Below, piece by piece: positions 9,783 to 19,180 of a stretch of DNA of 54,053 nt (its first letter is position 1; each line of letters begins with the position of its first letter). Location of the stretch: assembly GCF_900068895.1 (NCBI RefSeq), contig NZ_CDPK01000015.1, positions 94,911 through 148,963 of the forward strand, read 5' to 3'. The notes under the pieces were generated by a model. It worked only from the letters and a program-made list of their open reading frames with translations. It had not been told where the DNA came from and did not search any database. Position numbers and translations under genes: made by a program. The DNA comes from Erwinia sp. ErVv1. Its GTDB lineage: Bacteria > Pseudomonadota > Gammaproteobacteria > Enterobacterales > Enterobacteriaceae.

Positions 9783-10376
9783 TCAGTTGGGGGTCATGGC
9801 CAGTTTTATTGGCTCGATAGCAAAGGTCAGCCCCTTATCACCGTTATCCGCAATGACATAGCGTAATGCCCCTTCGCTCTGTTCAAAGTAGCGCGATCCT
9901 TTACCCCTGTTTAGCAGGTCATCCAGACGTTTCAGGCTCAGCGCTTCGGTCAGCGTGGGCTCAAAAAAGCGCGCCAGGGCGGCCATATAAGCGCGGGCTT
10001 TATCACGTGCCGCCTTCTCATCAGGGCCAGGCACCGGCAGCCAGGTAATTTGCAGGGTTTTGACCTTACCCGTGCCCTGTTCAATGGCGGTAGAACTATA
10101 GAGATTTTCATTGATCTTGCTGGCGGCACGGGTCAAATTACTTTTGTCCCCGCGATTGTCGATTGCCCGATACTCCGGGATCGTTAATGCTGGATTAATC
10201 GCATTATACTTTTCCCGAAACTGGCCGATAGTAAAATCAAATGTTGGCGCCCCCGCCATAAGATAGGGAGCAGTCGGCATATGCTCGGTACGATCCTGTG
10301 GCACAGGATCAGCCCAAAGCGGAGGCGCCGCCAGCGTAACGAGAAGTGTAATGCTCGTGATGAGCGCTTTATTCAT
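9783..10376 (-). CDS. yiiQ: Periplasmic DUF1454 protein
   Basis: 197 residues with a signal peptide (MNKALITSITLLVTLAAPPLWA, cut before DPVPQ). It matches YiiQ/DUF1454 of enterobacteria in length and in the segments LTIPEYRAI, NENLYSSTALE-like, and ITWLPVPGPDEKAAR. Function unknown in the family. I prefer the ATG at 10376 (AGGA about 8 bases before) over one 9 bases upstream. It lies between tpiA and divergent yiiR, as in E. coli. Confidence 0.88.
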   Translation of the reverse strand: MNKALITSITLLVTLAAPPLWADPVPQDRTEHMPTAPYLMAGAPTFDFTIGQFREKYNAINPALTIPEYRAIDNRGDKSNLTRAASKINENLYSSTAIEQGTGKVKTLQITWLPVPGPDEKAARDKARAYMAALARFFEPTLTEALSLKRLDDLLNRGKGSRYFEQSEGALRYVIADNGDKGLTFAIEPIKLAMTPN

Positions 10377-10466
10377 GTTGTCCATCCTGAACCTTTCATT
10401 CAGACAAGATTAGAACGGACAATGGTCGGCAAAGTCAAAGCCTGACGCTGTTCCAGGGGATTAAAA

Positions 10467-10910
10467 ATGACCTTACAAGCGTGGTGTTTCTCCTGGCGGG
10501 GAAGGCTGGGAAGGCGGGACTTCTGGATCTGGCTGGCGCTCTGGCTGGCGATGATGGTGCTACTGTTTACCCTGACGGCCCGGAACTGGTTAAGTTCGCA
10601 AACCGCTGCCTTTTGTCTGGTATGCCTGCTGTGGCCGACCAGCGCGGTGGTGGTTAAGCGTCTGCATGACCGCAATAAGCCGGGATACTGGGGACTGTTG
10701 CTGATCCTGGCCTGGATGCTGCTGGCCGGAAACTGGGAATCACTGCCCGCCAGCGGGCAGTGGGTGCTGAGCCGCTTTATTCCGACGCTGATCCTGGTGA
10801 CCATGACGCTGGAGCTGGGGGGCTTTCGCGGCAGCGCTGGCGCAAACCGCTTCGGAAAAGCGGCGCTGCCGGTTAACTACAGAGGACGCCGTACGGCCAA
10901 TTACCAGTAG
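10467..10910 (+). CDS. yiiR: DUF805 inner-membrane protein
   Basis: 147 residues. It contains the DUF805 hallmarks FSWRGRLGRRDFWIWLALW near the start and VVVKRLHDRNKPGYWGLLLI in the middle, with about four membrane segments. Function is not established in the family. The gene is convergent with fpr and its last 10 bases overlap the fpr stop. The E. coli neighbours yiiS and uspD, normally between yiiR and fpr, are missing here. Confidence 0.88.
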   Translation: MTLQAWCFSWRGRLGRRDFWIWLALWLAMMVLLFTLTARNWLSSQTAAFCLVCLLWPTSAVVVKRLHDRNKPGYWGLLLILAWMLLAGNWESLPASGQWVLSRFIPTLILVTMTLELGGFRGSAGANRFGKAALPVNYRGRRTANYQ

Positions 10911-11647
10911 TGTTCGCTGGTAATATGGCCAGGCTTGCGCTTCAGATGCTTGCGCATATCCCGGCTATCTTTCAGCAGCTGCTGAGTGTCACGTACCATT
11001 TGCGGGTTACCGCACAGCATAATATGGCTGCTTTCAGCATCCATCTGAATGCCGACGGCGGCCTCAAGCTCGCCGTTATTAATCAGCGCCGGTACGCGAC
11101 CCGTAAGCGAACCCGCTACCGCTTCGCGGCTGACCACGGTCTGTATCTGTAGCTGGCCGCTGTAGCGTTGCTGAAGCTGCTGCATCAGCGGGAGATAGCT
11201 CAGGTCCTGCGCATAGCGCACGGCATGAACCAGGACGATATTTTTAAATCGTTCCAGGCCCTGGCCTTCCTGCAATATTGACAGATAGGGGCCAAGGGCG
11301 GTTCCCGTCGCCAGCATCCACAGCGTCTCGCAGGGCGGGATCTCATCCACCACAAAGAAACCCGCTGACTCTTTGGTGATCATCACCTCCTGACCCGGCT
11401 CAAGCGCGTGCAGACGAGGACTGAGTTTGCCCTCAGGCACCGTTACCAGATAAAACTCCAGGTTTTTATCGCTGGGTGCATTCACAAAGGAATAGGCGCG
11501 CTGTACGCGTTCGCCGTCAATTTCCAGCGCCAGTTTGGCAAACTGACCGGCGATAAAGGGGTCGATGGGGGCGGTCACGGTGATACTGAATAAGCTATCT
11601 GTCCAGTCAGTCACCTTTTCGATACTGGCGTTTACCCATTCGGCCAT
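10901..11647 (-). CDS. fpr: Ferredoxin/flavodoxin-NADP+ reductase
   Basis: 248 residues, same length as E. coli Fpr. It is a cytosolic FAD enzyme that moves electrons between NADPH and flavodoxin or ferredoxin and takes part in the SoxRS response. FAD-binding RAYSFVNAP (about residues 50-58), NADP-binding MLATGTALGPYLSIL, LCGNPQMV, and the C-terminal ITSEHYW with its terminal aromatic residue are all visible. It converges on yiiR with a 10-base overlap and diverges from emrD across a 307-base gap. Confidence 0.97.
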   Translation of the reverse strand: MAEWVNASIEKVTDWTDSLFSITVTAPIDPFIAGQFAKLALEIDGERVQRAYSFVNAPSDKNLEFYLVTVPEGKLSPRLHALEPGQEVMITKESAGFFVVDEIPPCETLWMLATGTALGPYLSILQEGQGLERFKNIVLVHAVRYAQDLSYLPLMQQLQQRYSGQLQIQTVVSREAVAGSLTGRVPALINNGELEAAVGIQMDAESSHIMLCGNPQMVRDTQQLLKDSRDMRKHLKRKPGHITSEHYW

Positions 11648-11954
11648 AAAACAGCTCCTTAGTCGGTGTGGGGCACATTAGCCCTTTAGCCAATATCTTC
11701 GCTACTGAGCGGCCATTTTTCCAGTGGCAACGGCTGGCAAAGCTCATATCGACAAATCGAGAGGTGGCGCAAAGGGCAATAACGTACAGTTTATTTTACA
11801 CTTCCGCGCGGATTCACTGACAGCCGCCGTCCAGCCATTTGCGCCACTCCGCTCGCTTTATTATGAAATCCTGATATTTTCCACGCCAATACCTTCTTAA
11901 TCCTGATGAATACCCTTTTTACACTGGGTTATTCCGATAATCGTCCTGACTAAA
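11648..11954. promoter_or_regulatory. Divergent fpr/emrD promoter region
   Basis: 307 bases with no gene. It must contain the promoters of both flanking genes. fpr is a SoxS target in E. coli, but I could not fix a soxbox with confidence. Confidence 0.4.
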
Positions 11955-13139
11955 ATGAAAAAAATTGAAAACAGACAGCTGCTGATCATGCTGATTGCGC
12001 TGGTTGCCGTCGGTCAGATGGCACAAACAATTTATGTCCCCGCGATGGTCAACATTGCGGAGGCGTTTAATGTGCGTGACGGCGCGGTGCAGCGCGTCAT
12101 GGCGGGCTATCTGATGACCTATGGCGGATCGCAGCTGCTGTACGGGCCGCTTTCTGACAAAATTGGTCGCCGTCCGGTGATTCTGGCAGGTCTGTGCATT
12201 TTTATTATGGGTACGCTGGTGGCGCTGACGGCAGCAAACCTGACAATGCTGATAGCAGGCAGCGCCATTCAGGGAATGGGGACCGGCGTGGCGGGCGTGA
12301 TGGCCAGAACGATGCCGCGCGATCTCTACGCCGGCAGTGCGCTACGTTATGCTAACAGCCTGCTGAATATGGGCATTCTGGTCAGTCCGCTGGTCGCGCC
12401 CGTGATTGGAGCAGTACTGACTCACTGGCTGGGCTGGCATGCCTGTTTTGCGTTTCTGCTGCTGCTTTGTATCGCTGTGGGCTTCGCGATGCTGCGCTGG
12501 CTACCGGAAACGCGCCCGCTGCCGGTTGAAACGCGCAGGCTCTTTTCACGCTATCGTCCCTTGCTGGCTGACGGCACCTTTATCCGCTATCTGATCATGC
12601 TTATGGGCGCGCTGGGTGGGATAGCCGTGTTCGAGGCCAGCTGTGGCGTACTGATGGGCGGGGTGCTGGGGCTGAATACGCTGATGGTCAGCCTGCTGTT
12701 CATTGTGCCTTTGCCCGCGGCATTTTTTGGCGCATGGTTTGCAGGCCGTGACAACCGCCCCTTTACCCAGCTGATGTGGTGGGCGGTTAACAGCTGTCTG
12801 CTTGCCGGTGCGATGATGTGGATCCCCGCCTGGTTCGGCATTATGACTATCTGGACGCTGGTGGTGCCCGCCGCGCTGTTTTTCTTTGGTGCGGGTATGC
12901 TCTTTCCGCTGGCGACAACCGGAGCCATGGAGCCCTGGCCCTATATGGCCGGGACGGCAGGTGCGCTACTGGGAGGATTGCAGAATCTGGGATCGGGACT
13001 GACCGCGTGGCTGTCAGCCCTGCTGCCGCAGAACGGCCAGTTTAGCCTGGGCATGCTAATGTTCGCCATGGCGCTGCTGATCCTGCTGTGCTGGCTCCCG
13101 CTCTCCAGGAGGCCAGAAGGTCAGGCCGTAGCGCAATGA
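11955..13139 (+). CDS. emrD: Multidrug efflux MFS transporter EmrD
   Basis: 394 residues, same size as E. coli EmrD. A twelve-helix major-facilitator drug/H+ antiporter of the inner membrane. The start MLIALVAVGQMAQTIYVPAM, the motif A sequence GPLSDKIGRRPVI (about 67-79), MARTMPRDLY and FFFGAGMLFPLATTGAMEPWP match EmrD closely. In E. coli emrD lies elsewhere; here it is inserted between fpr and glpX. It ends just before a strong hairpin shared with convergent glpX. Confidence 0.95.
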   Translation: MKKIENRQLLIMLIALVAVGQMAQTIYVPAMVNIAEAFNVRDGAVQRVMAGYLMTYGGSQLLYGPLSDKIGRRPVILAGLCIFIMGTLVALTAANLTMLIAGSAIQGMGTGVAGVMARTMPRDLYAGSALRYANSLLNMGILVSPLVAPVIGAVLTHWLGWHACFAFLLLLCIAVGFAMLRWLPETRPLPVETRRLFSRYRPLLADGTFIRYLIMLMGALGGIAVFEASCGVLMGGVLGLNTLMVSLLFIVPLPAAFFGAWFAGRDNRPFTQLMWWAVNSCLLAGAMMWIPAWFGIMTIWTLVVPAALFFFGAGMLFPLATTGAMEPWPYMAGTAGALLGGLQNLGSGLTAWLSALLPQNGQFSLGMLMFAMALLILLCWLPLSRRPEGQAVAQ

Positions 13140-13144
13140 TGGTT

Positions 13145-13170
13145 CAGGGGCGGGCAGATGTCCGCCCCTG
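13145..13170. terminator. emrD/glpX convergent terminator
   Basis: Perfect 9-bp stem CAGGGGCGG/CCGCCCCTG with an 8-base loop, in the 47 bases between the two convergent stops. It is nearly the same stem as the one at 4240, suggesting a common terminator type in this genome. Confidence 0.7.
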
Positions 13171-13186
13171 GCAAGCGGCGAGGGGG

Positions 13187-14197
13187 CTAAAGGATGTACG
13201 GATGCAGGCTCTCATCTTTTCGATCCAGATAGTGAATCGACTGGATGCGCCGGATGGTACGGGATTTGCCGCGCACCAGCAGCGTTTCGCTGGTTGCCAT
13301 ATTCCCCTGACGGGTAATGCCTTTCAGCAGGTCACCGCTGGTGATACCGGTTGCGGAGAAGATCACGTTATCATTACGCGCCATCTCAGCCAGCTGTAGC
13401 ACCCTGCCAGCCTCAATGCCCATATCGCGACAGCGCGCCAGTTCCTGCTCACCTATCCGACGGTTTTCCGGCGTGTCACCCTTGACGGTGTGGCGGGGCA
13501 GTAGCCGCGCCTGCATGTCCCCATCCATCGCGCGGATCACCGCAGCGGAAACGACGCCTTCCGGTGCGCCGCCGATACCGTACAGCACGTCAACTTCGCT
13601 ATCGGGCAGGCAGGTAAGAATGGACGCGGCAACATCGCCGTCGGGAATGGAGAATACGCGAACCCCAAGCTCTTGCAGAGAGGCAATCACCGCGTCGTGG
13701 CGTGGCTTAGCCAGAATCGTCACGGTCAGCGCGCTGAGCGGTTTACCCAGCGCCTGCGCTACACGATTAAGGTTCTCTGCCAGCGGCGCGTTAAGGTCTA
13801 TTACGCCTTTTGCACCCGGCCCGACGATCAGCTTTTCCATATACATATCGGGCGCGTTAAGGAAGGTGCCTTTATCCCCGACGGCCAGCACTGCCAGCGC
13901 ATTGGCCTGGCCCATTGCCGTCATGCGGGTGCCTTCGATAGGATCGACGGCGATATCGACGGCATCGCCGTGACCGGTGCCCACCTTCTCGCCGATATAA
14001 AGCATCGGGGCTTCATCAATCTCCCCCTCGCCAATCACGATTTCACCCGCAATCTTCACCTTATTGAGCATGATACGCATCGCATGAACTGCTGCGCCAT
14101 CGGCCGCATTTTTGTCACCGCGTCCCAGCCATTTATAGCCTGCCAGCGCGGCTGCTTCGGTTACGCGTGAAAATTCTATGGCGAGTTCTCGTTTCAT
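13187..14197 (-). CDS. glpX: Fructose-1,6-bisphosphatase class II
   Basis: 336 residues, as in E. coli. It hydrolyses fructose-1,6-bisphosphate for gluconeogenesis, so growth on glycerol can make hexoses. Metal-site motifs GEGEIDEAP (56-64) and DPIEGT (85-90) are intact, with PDGDVAASI and YGIGGAPEGVVSA further on. Third gene of the glpFKX operon, 106 bases after glpK. Confidence 0.97.
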   Translation of the reverse strand: MKRELAIEFSRVTEAAALAGYKWLGRGDKNAADGAAVHAMRIMLNKVKIAGEIVIGEGEIDEAPMLYIGEKVGTGHGDAVDIAVDPIEGTRMTAMGQANALAVLAVGDKGTFLNAPDMYMEKLIVGPGAKGVIDLNAPLAENLNRVAQALGKPLSALTVTILAKPRHDAVIASLQELGVRVFSIPDGDVAASILTCLPDSEVDVLYGIGGAPEGVVSAAVIRAMDGDMQARLLPRHTVKGDTPENRRIGEQELARCRDMGIEAGRVLQLAEMARNDNVIFSATGITSGDLLKGITRQGNMATSETLLVRGKSRTIRRIQSIHYLDRKDESLHPYIL

Positions 14198-14259
14198 GAT
14201 TTGCCCCGGGAAGAAAAAGAGGCGAAAAGTTTATCACAGGCGGGGGAAAGGCGGGAAAT

Positions 14260-14282
14260 ACCCGCGATTGCAGTCATCGCGG
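14260..14282 (-). terminator. Hairpin between glpK and glpX
   Basis: 8-bp stem CCCGCGAT/ATCGCGGG with a 7-base loop in the glpK-glpX gap, no T-run. More likely an mRNA processing or stability element, or a partial terminator, than a full stop. Confidence 0.4.
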
Positions 14283-14303
14283 GCAGCAGAGGCGGGCTGG
14301 GGG

Positions 14304-15818
14304 TTATGAATCGTCCTGGTCTTCCCACGCCTGGGCGCGGGCAACGGCTTTTTTCCAGCCTGCGTAGCGATAGTTACGCTCGGAGGTTTCAATACCGGGG
14401 CGGAACTCGCGCTCAATAACCGACTTGGCGCGAACCTCGTCCAGATCCTTCCAGAAGCCGACCGCCAGCCCAGCCAGATAGGCCGATCCCAGCGCGGTGA
14501 CTTCCCGCACTTCAGGCCGCTCAACGCGTGCGCCAAGGATATCGGACTGGAACTGCATCAGGAAGTTGTTCGCCACGGCACCGCCGTCCACCCGCAGGGA
14601 CTGCAGGCGAGTATTGGCATCCTGCTGCATCGCTTCCAGTACGTCACGCGTCTGGTAAGCGATAGATTCCAGCGTGGCGCGAATAATGTGGTTGGCATTC
14701 GCCCCACGGGTCAGGCCGAAAATCGCGCCGCGGGCATAGGGGTCCCAGTAGGGCGCGCCTAAACCGGTAAAGGCCGGCACCATATAGACGCCGTTGCTGT
14801 CTTTTACCTTAGTGGCAAAGTATTCCGAGTCGGTTGCGTCGCCAATGAGTTTCATCTCATCGCGCAGCCACTGAATGGAGGCACCGCCGATAAACACGGC
14901 CCCTTCGAGCGCGTAGTTCACCTCGCCACGTGGACCGCAGGCGATGGTCGTCAGCAGGCCATGGGTGGAGGTAACCGCTTCGGTACCGGTATTCATCAGC
15001 ATAAAGCAGCCGGTGCCATAGGTGTTTTTAGCCATTCCCGGCTGTACGCAAAGCTGACCGTAGAGCGCGGCCTGCTGGTCACCGGCGATACCGGCGATAG
15101 GAATACGTGTCCCGCCTTTACCACCGATATTGGTCTGGCCATAAACCTCCGAGGATGATTTCACCTCAGGCAGCATTTCACGGGGGATATCCAGGATGTC
15201 CAGCATGCGCTGGTCCCATTCCAGCTTATGAATATCGAACATCATGGTACGTGAAGCGTTAGTGTAGTCGGTGATATGCACCCGTCCCTGCGTCATTTTC
15301 CATACCAGCCAGGCATCGACGTTACCAAACAGCAACTCGCCGCGCTTCGCCCGCTCACGCGAACCCTCTACGTGATCGAGGATCCACTTAACCTTGGTTC
15401 CCGAGAAGTAGGGGTTAATCACCAGACCGGTGGTGTGCTGGATGTACTCTTCCAGCCCCTCTCTTTTTAGCTTTGCACAATAGTCCGCGGTGCGGGGATC
15501 CTGCCAGACAATAGCATTGTAAATTGGCTTGCCGGTCTCTTTATCCCAGACAATAGCCGTTTCACGCTGGTTAGTGATGCCGATAGCGGCAATTTCATCG
15601 GAGCGAATATCGGCATGAGCCAGCACTTCAACCAGCGTTGAGCTTTGTGACGCCCAGATATCCATCGGGTCGTGTTCAACCCAGCCCGGTTTGGGGTATA
15701 TCTGCTGAAACTCGCGCTGGGATACCGCCACAATATTGGCATCGTGATCGAGAATAACGGCGCGGGAGCTGGTGGTCCCCTGGTCGAGGGCGACAATATA
15801 TTTTTTATCAGTGGTCAT
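14304..15818 (-). CDS. glpK: Glycerol kinase
   Basis: 504 residues. It phosphorylates glycerol to sn-glycerol-3-P with ATP, trapping glycerol that enters by GlpF. FGGY kinase signatures [12 protein letters not shown] near the start, [22 protein letters not shown] and [17 protein letters not shown] are present. The C-terminal half has [18 protein letters not shown]. Start is ATG at 15818. Second gene of glpFKX, 32 bases after glpF. In enterobacteria the enzyme is inhibited by FBP and EIIA-Glc; I did not check those sites residue by residue. Confidence 0.98.
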   Translation of the reverse strand: MTTDKKYIVALDQGTTSSRAVILDHDANIVAVSQREFQQIYPKPGWVEHDPMDIWASQSSTLVEVLAHADIRSDEIAAIGITNQRETAIVWDKETGKPIYNAIVWQDPRTADYCAKLKREGLEEYIQHTTGLVINPYFSGTKVKWILDHVEGSRERAKRGELLFGNVDAWLVWKMTQGRVHITDYTNASRTMMFDIHKLEWDQRMLDILDIPREMLPEVKSSSEVYGQTNIGGKGGTRIPIAGIAGDQQAALYGQLCVQPGMAKNTYGTGCFMLMNTGTEAVTSTHGLLTTIACGPRGEVNYALEGAVFIGGASIQWLRDEMKLIGDATDSEYFATKVKDSNGVYMVPAFTGLGAPYWDPYARGAIFGLTRGANANHIIRATLESIAYQTRDVLEAMQQDANTRLQSLRVDGGAVANNFLMQFQSDILGARVERPEVREVTALGSAYLAGLAVGFWKDLDEVRAKSVIEREFRPGIETSERNYRYAGWKKAVARAQAWEDQDDS

Positions 15819-15850
15819 AATTCATTCCTGATGTGTAAAGGGTTAACAAC

Positions 15851-16696
15851 TTACGCTTTACGCTGCTCAGCACGCGCTATCGGCTTATCTTGTTTTTTTT
15901 CCACCGCCTTCCCAGGCAGGTTACAGGCGATCAACGAGCGATAGCCAAATGCACCGATAATGGCACCCACAATCGGACCGAAAATCGGCACAAGGAAGTA
16001 GGGAATATCGCGGCCGCCGGTAAAGGCAACGTTACCCCAGCCGGCCAGCCAGGCAAAGAGCTTAGGTCCGAAATCACGAGCCGGGTTCAGGGCGAAGCCG
16101 GTCAGTGGGCCCATCGCACCGCCTATCACCGCAATCAGCAGACCAATCAGTAAAGGCGCCATCGGGCCGCGAGGCAGGCCGTTGCCATCGTCGGTCAGCG
16201 CCATAATCAGCGCCATCATCACGGCGGTAATCACGGCTTCAACAAGGAAAGCCTGGCCAACGCTGATATGCGGGTTTGGATAGGTGGAAAAGATGCCTGC
16301 GAGGTCGAGGCTGGCAACCGTGCCGCGCACCATATGGTGCGTTTGCTCAAAGTCCAGGAACAGGTTGTAATAAAGGCCGTAGACCAGCGCCGCTGAGCAA
16401 AAGGCGCCAGCGATTTGCGCAAGAATGTAGGGTGCAACCTTACGACGGTCAAAGTTGGCAAACAGACAGAGGGCGATAGTGACCGCCGGATTAAGGTGCG
16501 CACCGGAGATCGCGGCGCTCAGGTAGACCGCCATGGCAACGGCGATACCCCAGATGATACTGATTTCCCACTGGCCGAAACTGGCACCGGCAAGCTTCAT
16601 GGCGGCGACACAGCCTGCACCAAAGAAAATAATGGTGGCCACACCAAGAAATTCTGCGATGCACTGTCCTTTGAGCGTGCTTGTTGAATGACTCAT
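15851..16696 (-). CDS. glpF: Glycerol uptake facilitator (aquaglyceroporin)
   Basis: 281 residues, same as E. coli GlpF. Six-helix inner-membrane channel with the two half-helix NPA motifs at 69-71 (GAHLNPAVT) and 204-206 (FALNPARDF). The conserved Arg after the second NPA is present. I chose ATG 16696 (MSHSTSTLKG), which gives the family N-terminus; an in-frame ATG at 16765 adds 23 unrelated residues. First gene of glpFKX. The C-terminal tail carries a Lys-rich segment. Confidence 0.97.
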   Translation of the reverse strand: MSHSTSTLKGQCIAEFLGVATIIFFGAGCVAAMKLAGASFGQWEISIIWGIAVAMAVYLSAAISGAHLNPAVTIALCLFANFDRRKVAPYILAQIAGAFCSAALVYGLYYNLFLDFEQTHHMVRGTVASLDLAGIFSTYPNPHISVGQAFLVEAVITAVMMALIMALTDDGNGLPRGPMAPLLIGLLIAVIGGAMGPLTGFALNPARDFGPKLFAWLAGWGNVAFTGGRDIPYFLVPIFGPIVGAIIGAFGYRSLIACNLPGKAVEKKQDKPIARAEQRKA

Positions 16697-17144
16697 AATG
16701 GTATTTCCTGAAGGCGAGGTTAAATGTTGTACAGCTCTATTTTGCTCATTCCCTGAGGCACCCAAATCTAATGTAGGGCTGATGTAAATTTATCGTTAAC
16801 GCGCATAAACGAGAAATAGCGAAATCAAAACTTGTGCTCCAGGTCAAAAAAATGAGCGTTTTCGCGTGTTCCTGCTTTCCCTGCGCACTATTGCAATAGC
16901 GATATTCTGTTTTTTTTTCGCAATTTGTTAACGAGCGTCTTACTTTAAACGTCGCTTATGTTGTTAACGCCAGGTATAGACTGAAAATTGTTACATACTT
17001 CGCCCTGCGCGGGTTCGCTGCTGGACTTGACGGACCTGTCTACTTACAATCAGAACAACGTTGTTATCCGCGGGAATTCTGGCTTAACCATATGAGCTGC
17101 GGCTGGCAACTTCAACGCCCTGCGATTAGGAGAGGTCATTTACA
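16697..17144. promoter_or_regulatory. Divergent glpF/zapB control region
   Basis: 448 bases with no gene. It holds the promoters of glpFKX and zapB. It includes an AT-rich core (about 16780-16990) and several GTTAACG-centred sequences, of which the best GlpR-like match is listed separately. Confidence 0.5.
16788..16807. promoter_or_regulatory. Candidate GlpR operator
   Basis: A 20-base sequence centred on TCGTTAACG that agrees at about 16 of 20 positions with the GlpR consensus as I remember it (WATKYTCGWW-WWCGAWMATW). It lies about 90 bases upstream of glpF, where GlpR repression of the glycerol operon is expected. A weaker candidate is at 16851-16870. Confidence 0.45.
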
Positions 17145-17384
17145 ATGTCATTTGAAGTGTTCGAGAAACTGGAAGCGAAAGTACAGCAGGCGATTGATAC
17201 TATCACCCTGCTGCAAATGGAAATTGAAGAGTTAAAAGATCAGAATAACAACCTGAATCAGCAGGTTCAGCAGGCAGCTGGCAACAGCGACTCGCTGGTA
17301 CGGGAAAATCAGCACCTTAAGGAAGAGCAGCTGGTCTGGCAGGAGCGTCTGCGCGCCCTGCTTGGCAAAATGGAAGAAGTCTGA
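17145..17384 (+). CDS. zapB: Cell division factor ZapB
   Basis: 79 residues, nearly all coiled coil: [19 protein letters not shown], then heptads through [19 protein letters not shown]. It is an FtsZ-ring associated protein that links ZapA to the nucleoid-anchoring MatP. Ribosome site AGGAG lies 8-13 bases before the ATG. Same position beside glpF and rraA as in E. coli. Followed at once by a strong terminator. Confidence 0.96.
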   Translation: MSFEVFEKLEAKVQQAIDTITLLQMEIEELKDQNNNLNQQVQQAAGNSDSLVRENQHLKEEQLVWQERLRALLGKMEEV

Positions 17385-17405
17385 GGTTACGGCCTGAAAA
17401 AGAGA

Positions 17406-17428
17406 AGGGTGCCACAGGCACCCTTTTT
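17406..17428 (+). terminator. zapB rho-independent terminator
   Basis: 8-bp stem AGGGTGCC/GGCACCCT, 3-base loop, followed directly by a T-run. 22 bases after the zapB stop. Confidence 0.92.
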
Positions 17429-17459
17429 GCTGTCCGGGGTATGTCAGAACCCGAAAGGG

Positions 17460-17945
17460 TCACTCGATATCGAGCGGGTCTTCGGAGAGGATGATACCGG
17501 TGTTGTCGGCATAAAGATGATCGCCCGAGAAGAAGGTGACACCACCGAAATTGACGCGGATGTCGCTTTCACCGATACCTTCGCCAGCCGCACCTACCGG
17601 GATGGCGGCAATAGCCTGAATGCCGATATCCAGCTCTTCAAGGTCATCTACCTGACGAACTGAACCGTAGACCACGATGCCTTCCCATTCATTCTGTAGG
17701 GCCAGGCGCGCCAGCGCGGCGTCTACCAGGGCACGGCGCACCGAGCCGCCACCGTCTACCAGCAATACGCGACCCCGGCCATTTTCCTCGAGCAAATCAT
17801 AGAGTAGCCCGTTGTCTTCGAAACATTTTACCGTGATGATTTGCCCGCCAAACGAGGAGCGACCCCCGAAGTTGGAGAAAAGCGGTTCAACGACGTTCAC
17901 ATCTTCATGATAGATGTCGCAGAGTTCAGAAGTATCATATTTCAT
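17460..17945 (-). CDS. rraA: Regulator of ribonuclease E activity A
   Basis: 161 residues, same as E. coli RraA. It binds RNase E and RhlB and inhibits mRNA decay. The start [52 protein letters not shown] and [16 protein letters not shown] are almost identical to E. coli. An open frame extends 33 codons upstream (to 18044) but those residues are not part of the family. The ribosome site at ATG 17945 is weak. It follows menA by about 106 bases on the same strand, as in E. coli. Confidence 0.96.
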   Translation of the reverse strand: MKYDTSELCDIYHEDVNVVEPLFSNFGGRSSFGGQIITVKCFEDNGLLYDLLEENGRGRVLLVDGGGSVRRALVDAALARLALQNEWEGIVVYGSVRQVDDLEELDIGIQAIAAIPVGAAGEGIGESDIRVNFGGVTFFSGDHLYADNTGIILSEDPLDIE

Positions 17946-18051
17946 AAGGGTTTCGTCTGTTTGCCACAGGGAGCGTAAGTATATCGCTTTCTCACCGCCA
18001 TTGGCAAAATCATCAGTGGATAAAAATTGCGCCAGGTCAGGCACATCGCAG

Positions 18052-18981
18052 TTAATTCAGGGCCAGGCCCAGCGAGAAAAGCACGTTAATCAACAGGGAC
18101 ATTTTCACCGTTTTTTCAAGCTGAGGCCTCATGGCGAGGGCCGACGTCTGGGTCATAATTGCCCGCGCCTGCCTGAACAGTAGCGGTGCGGCGAGCAGAA
18201 AGAGCCATGCGGCCGCACCGGGCGCGCAAATAATATTGAACAGCGCGAAGCACAGCAGGGCACCAGCCAGCAGAACGGCATGATAGCGGCGAGCGTTAAT
18301 GGCGCCCAGCCGTACCGCAAGGGTAAATTTTCCCTGCTGACGGTCAGTGTCGATATCGCGCATATTATTGACGTTAAGCACCGCGACCGCCAGCAGGCCA
18401 CAGGCCGTAGCGGGCAGAAACAGTACGCTGTGAAAGCTGTGTGCCTGTAGGTAATAGCTGCCGATAACACCCAGCCAGCCGAAAAAAATCAGCACGGAGG
18501 CATCGCCAAGCCCCAGATAGCCATAGGGTTTTTTACCCACCGTATAGGCAATAGCCGCGACGATGGCGAGCGCGCCCAGCACGATAAACCCCAGAATATC
18601 GCTCACCGACTGGCAGGATGTCACGACCAGCGCGACCCCTGCAATAATGGTCATACCCACCGTTATCGCCAGCGCCCTGCGCATCTGCCGTGGGGTTATC
18701 ACACCTTTTTGCATACCGCGCAGCGGCCCAATGCGCTCTGGCGTGTCGCTGCCCTTCACGGCATCGCCATAGTCGTTCGCCAGATTAGAGAGTATCTGTA
18801 GCAGCGCGGTGGTGAGGAGGGCAAGGCAGGCAATCAACAGATTAAACTGCCCGTGCCACCATGCCAGGGCTGAACCGGTGATGATCGAGGCGCACGCCAG
18901 CGGTAACGTTCGTAAACGCAGGCTCTCCAGCCATGCATGCGCGTGATTGTAGCCAGGAGCCGGATGAATATTTTCCGTCAT
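18052..18981 (-). CDS. menA: 1,4-dihydroxy-2-naphthoate octaprenyltransferase
   Basis: 309 residues, UbiA-family prenyltransferase with about nine membrane helices. It attaches the polyprenyl chain to DHNA to make demethylmenaquinone. First Asp-rich motif [11 protein letters not shown] (69-79) and second motif [18 protein letters not shown] bind the Mg-diphosphate. AGAGG lies about 9 bases before the ATG. Downstream of hslU and upstream of rraA, as in E. coli. Confidence 0.96.
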   Translation of the reverse strand: MTENIHPAPGYNHAHAWLESLRLRTLPLACASIITGSALAWWHGQFNLLIACLALLTTALLQILSNLANDYGDAVKGSDTPERIGPLRGMQKGVITPRQMRRALAITVGMTIIAGVALVVTSCQSVSDILGFIVLGALAIVAAIAYTVGKKPYGYLGLGDASVLIFFGWLGVIGSYYLQAHSFHSVLFLPATACGLLAVAVLNVNNMRDIDTDRQQGKFTLAVRLGAINARRYHAVLLAGALLCFALFNIICAPGAAAWLFLLAAPLLFRQARAIMTQTSALAMRPQLEKTVKMSLLINVLFSLGLALN

Positions 18982-19135
18982 AGGAGGAAACCTCTGCTGG
19001 GCAGAACGGTACGAGTCGTTAGTGTGGTCAGTTTACCGTCAGCCAGCCGCGCGGGACTTAATCCTTATCAAGGATATCGCCTGTCTTGCCCTTATTTCTG
19101 CGCTTTTCCCTGGTGTATCGGCCAGTATCAGCCAT

Positions 19136-19158
19136 AAAAAAAGGAGGCCGGAGCCTCC
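19136..19158 (-). terminator. hslVU terminator
   Basis: On the minus strand, GGAGGC/GCCTCC stem with a 4-base loop followed by seven Ts (plus-strand As 19136-19142), about 23 bases after the hslU stop. Confidence 0.88.
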
Positions 19159-19180
19159 CTCTGTTTGCTATCAACCCTTC

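Noticed and set aside
13317-13973. 218-codon frame antisense to glpX
   Set aside because: Ser/Ala/Arg-rich shadow of glpX with no ribosome site or family features.
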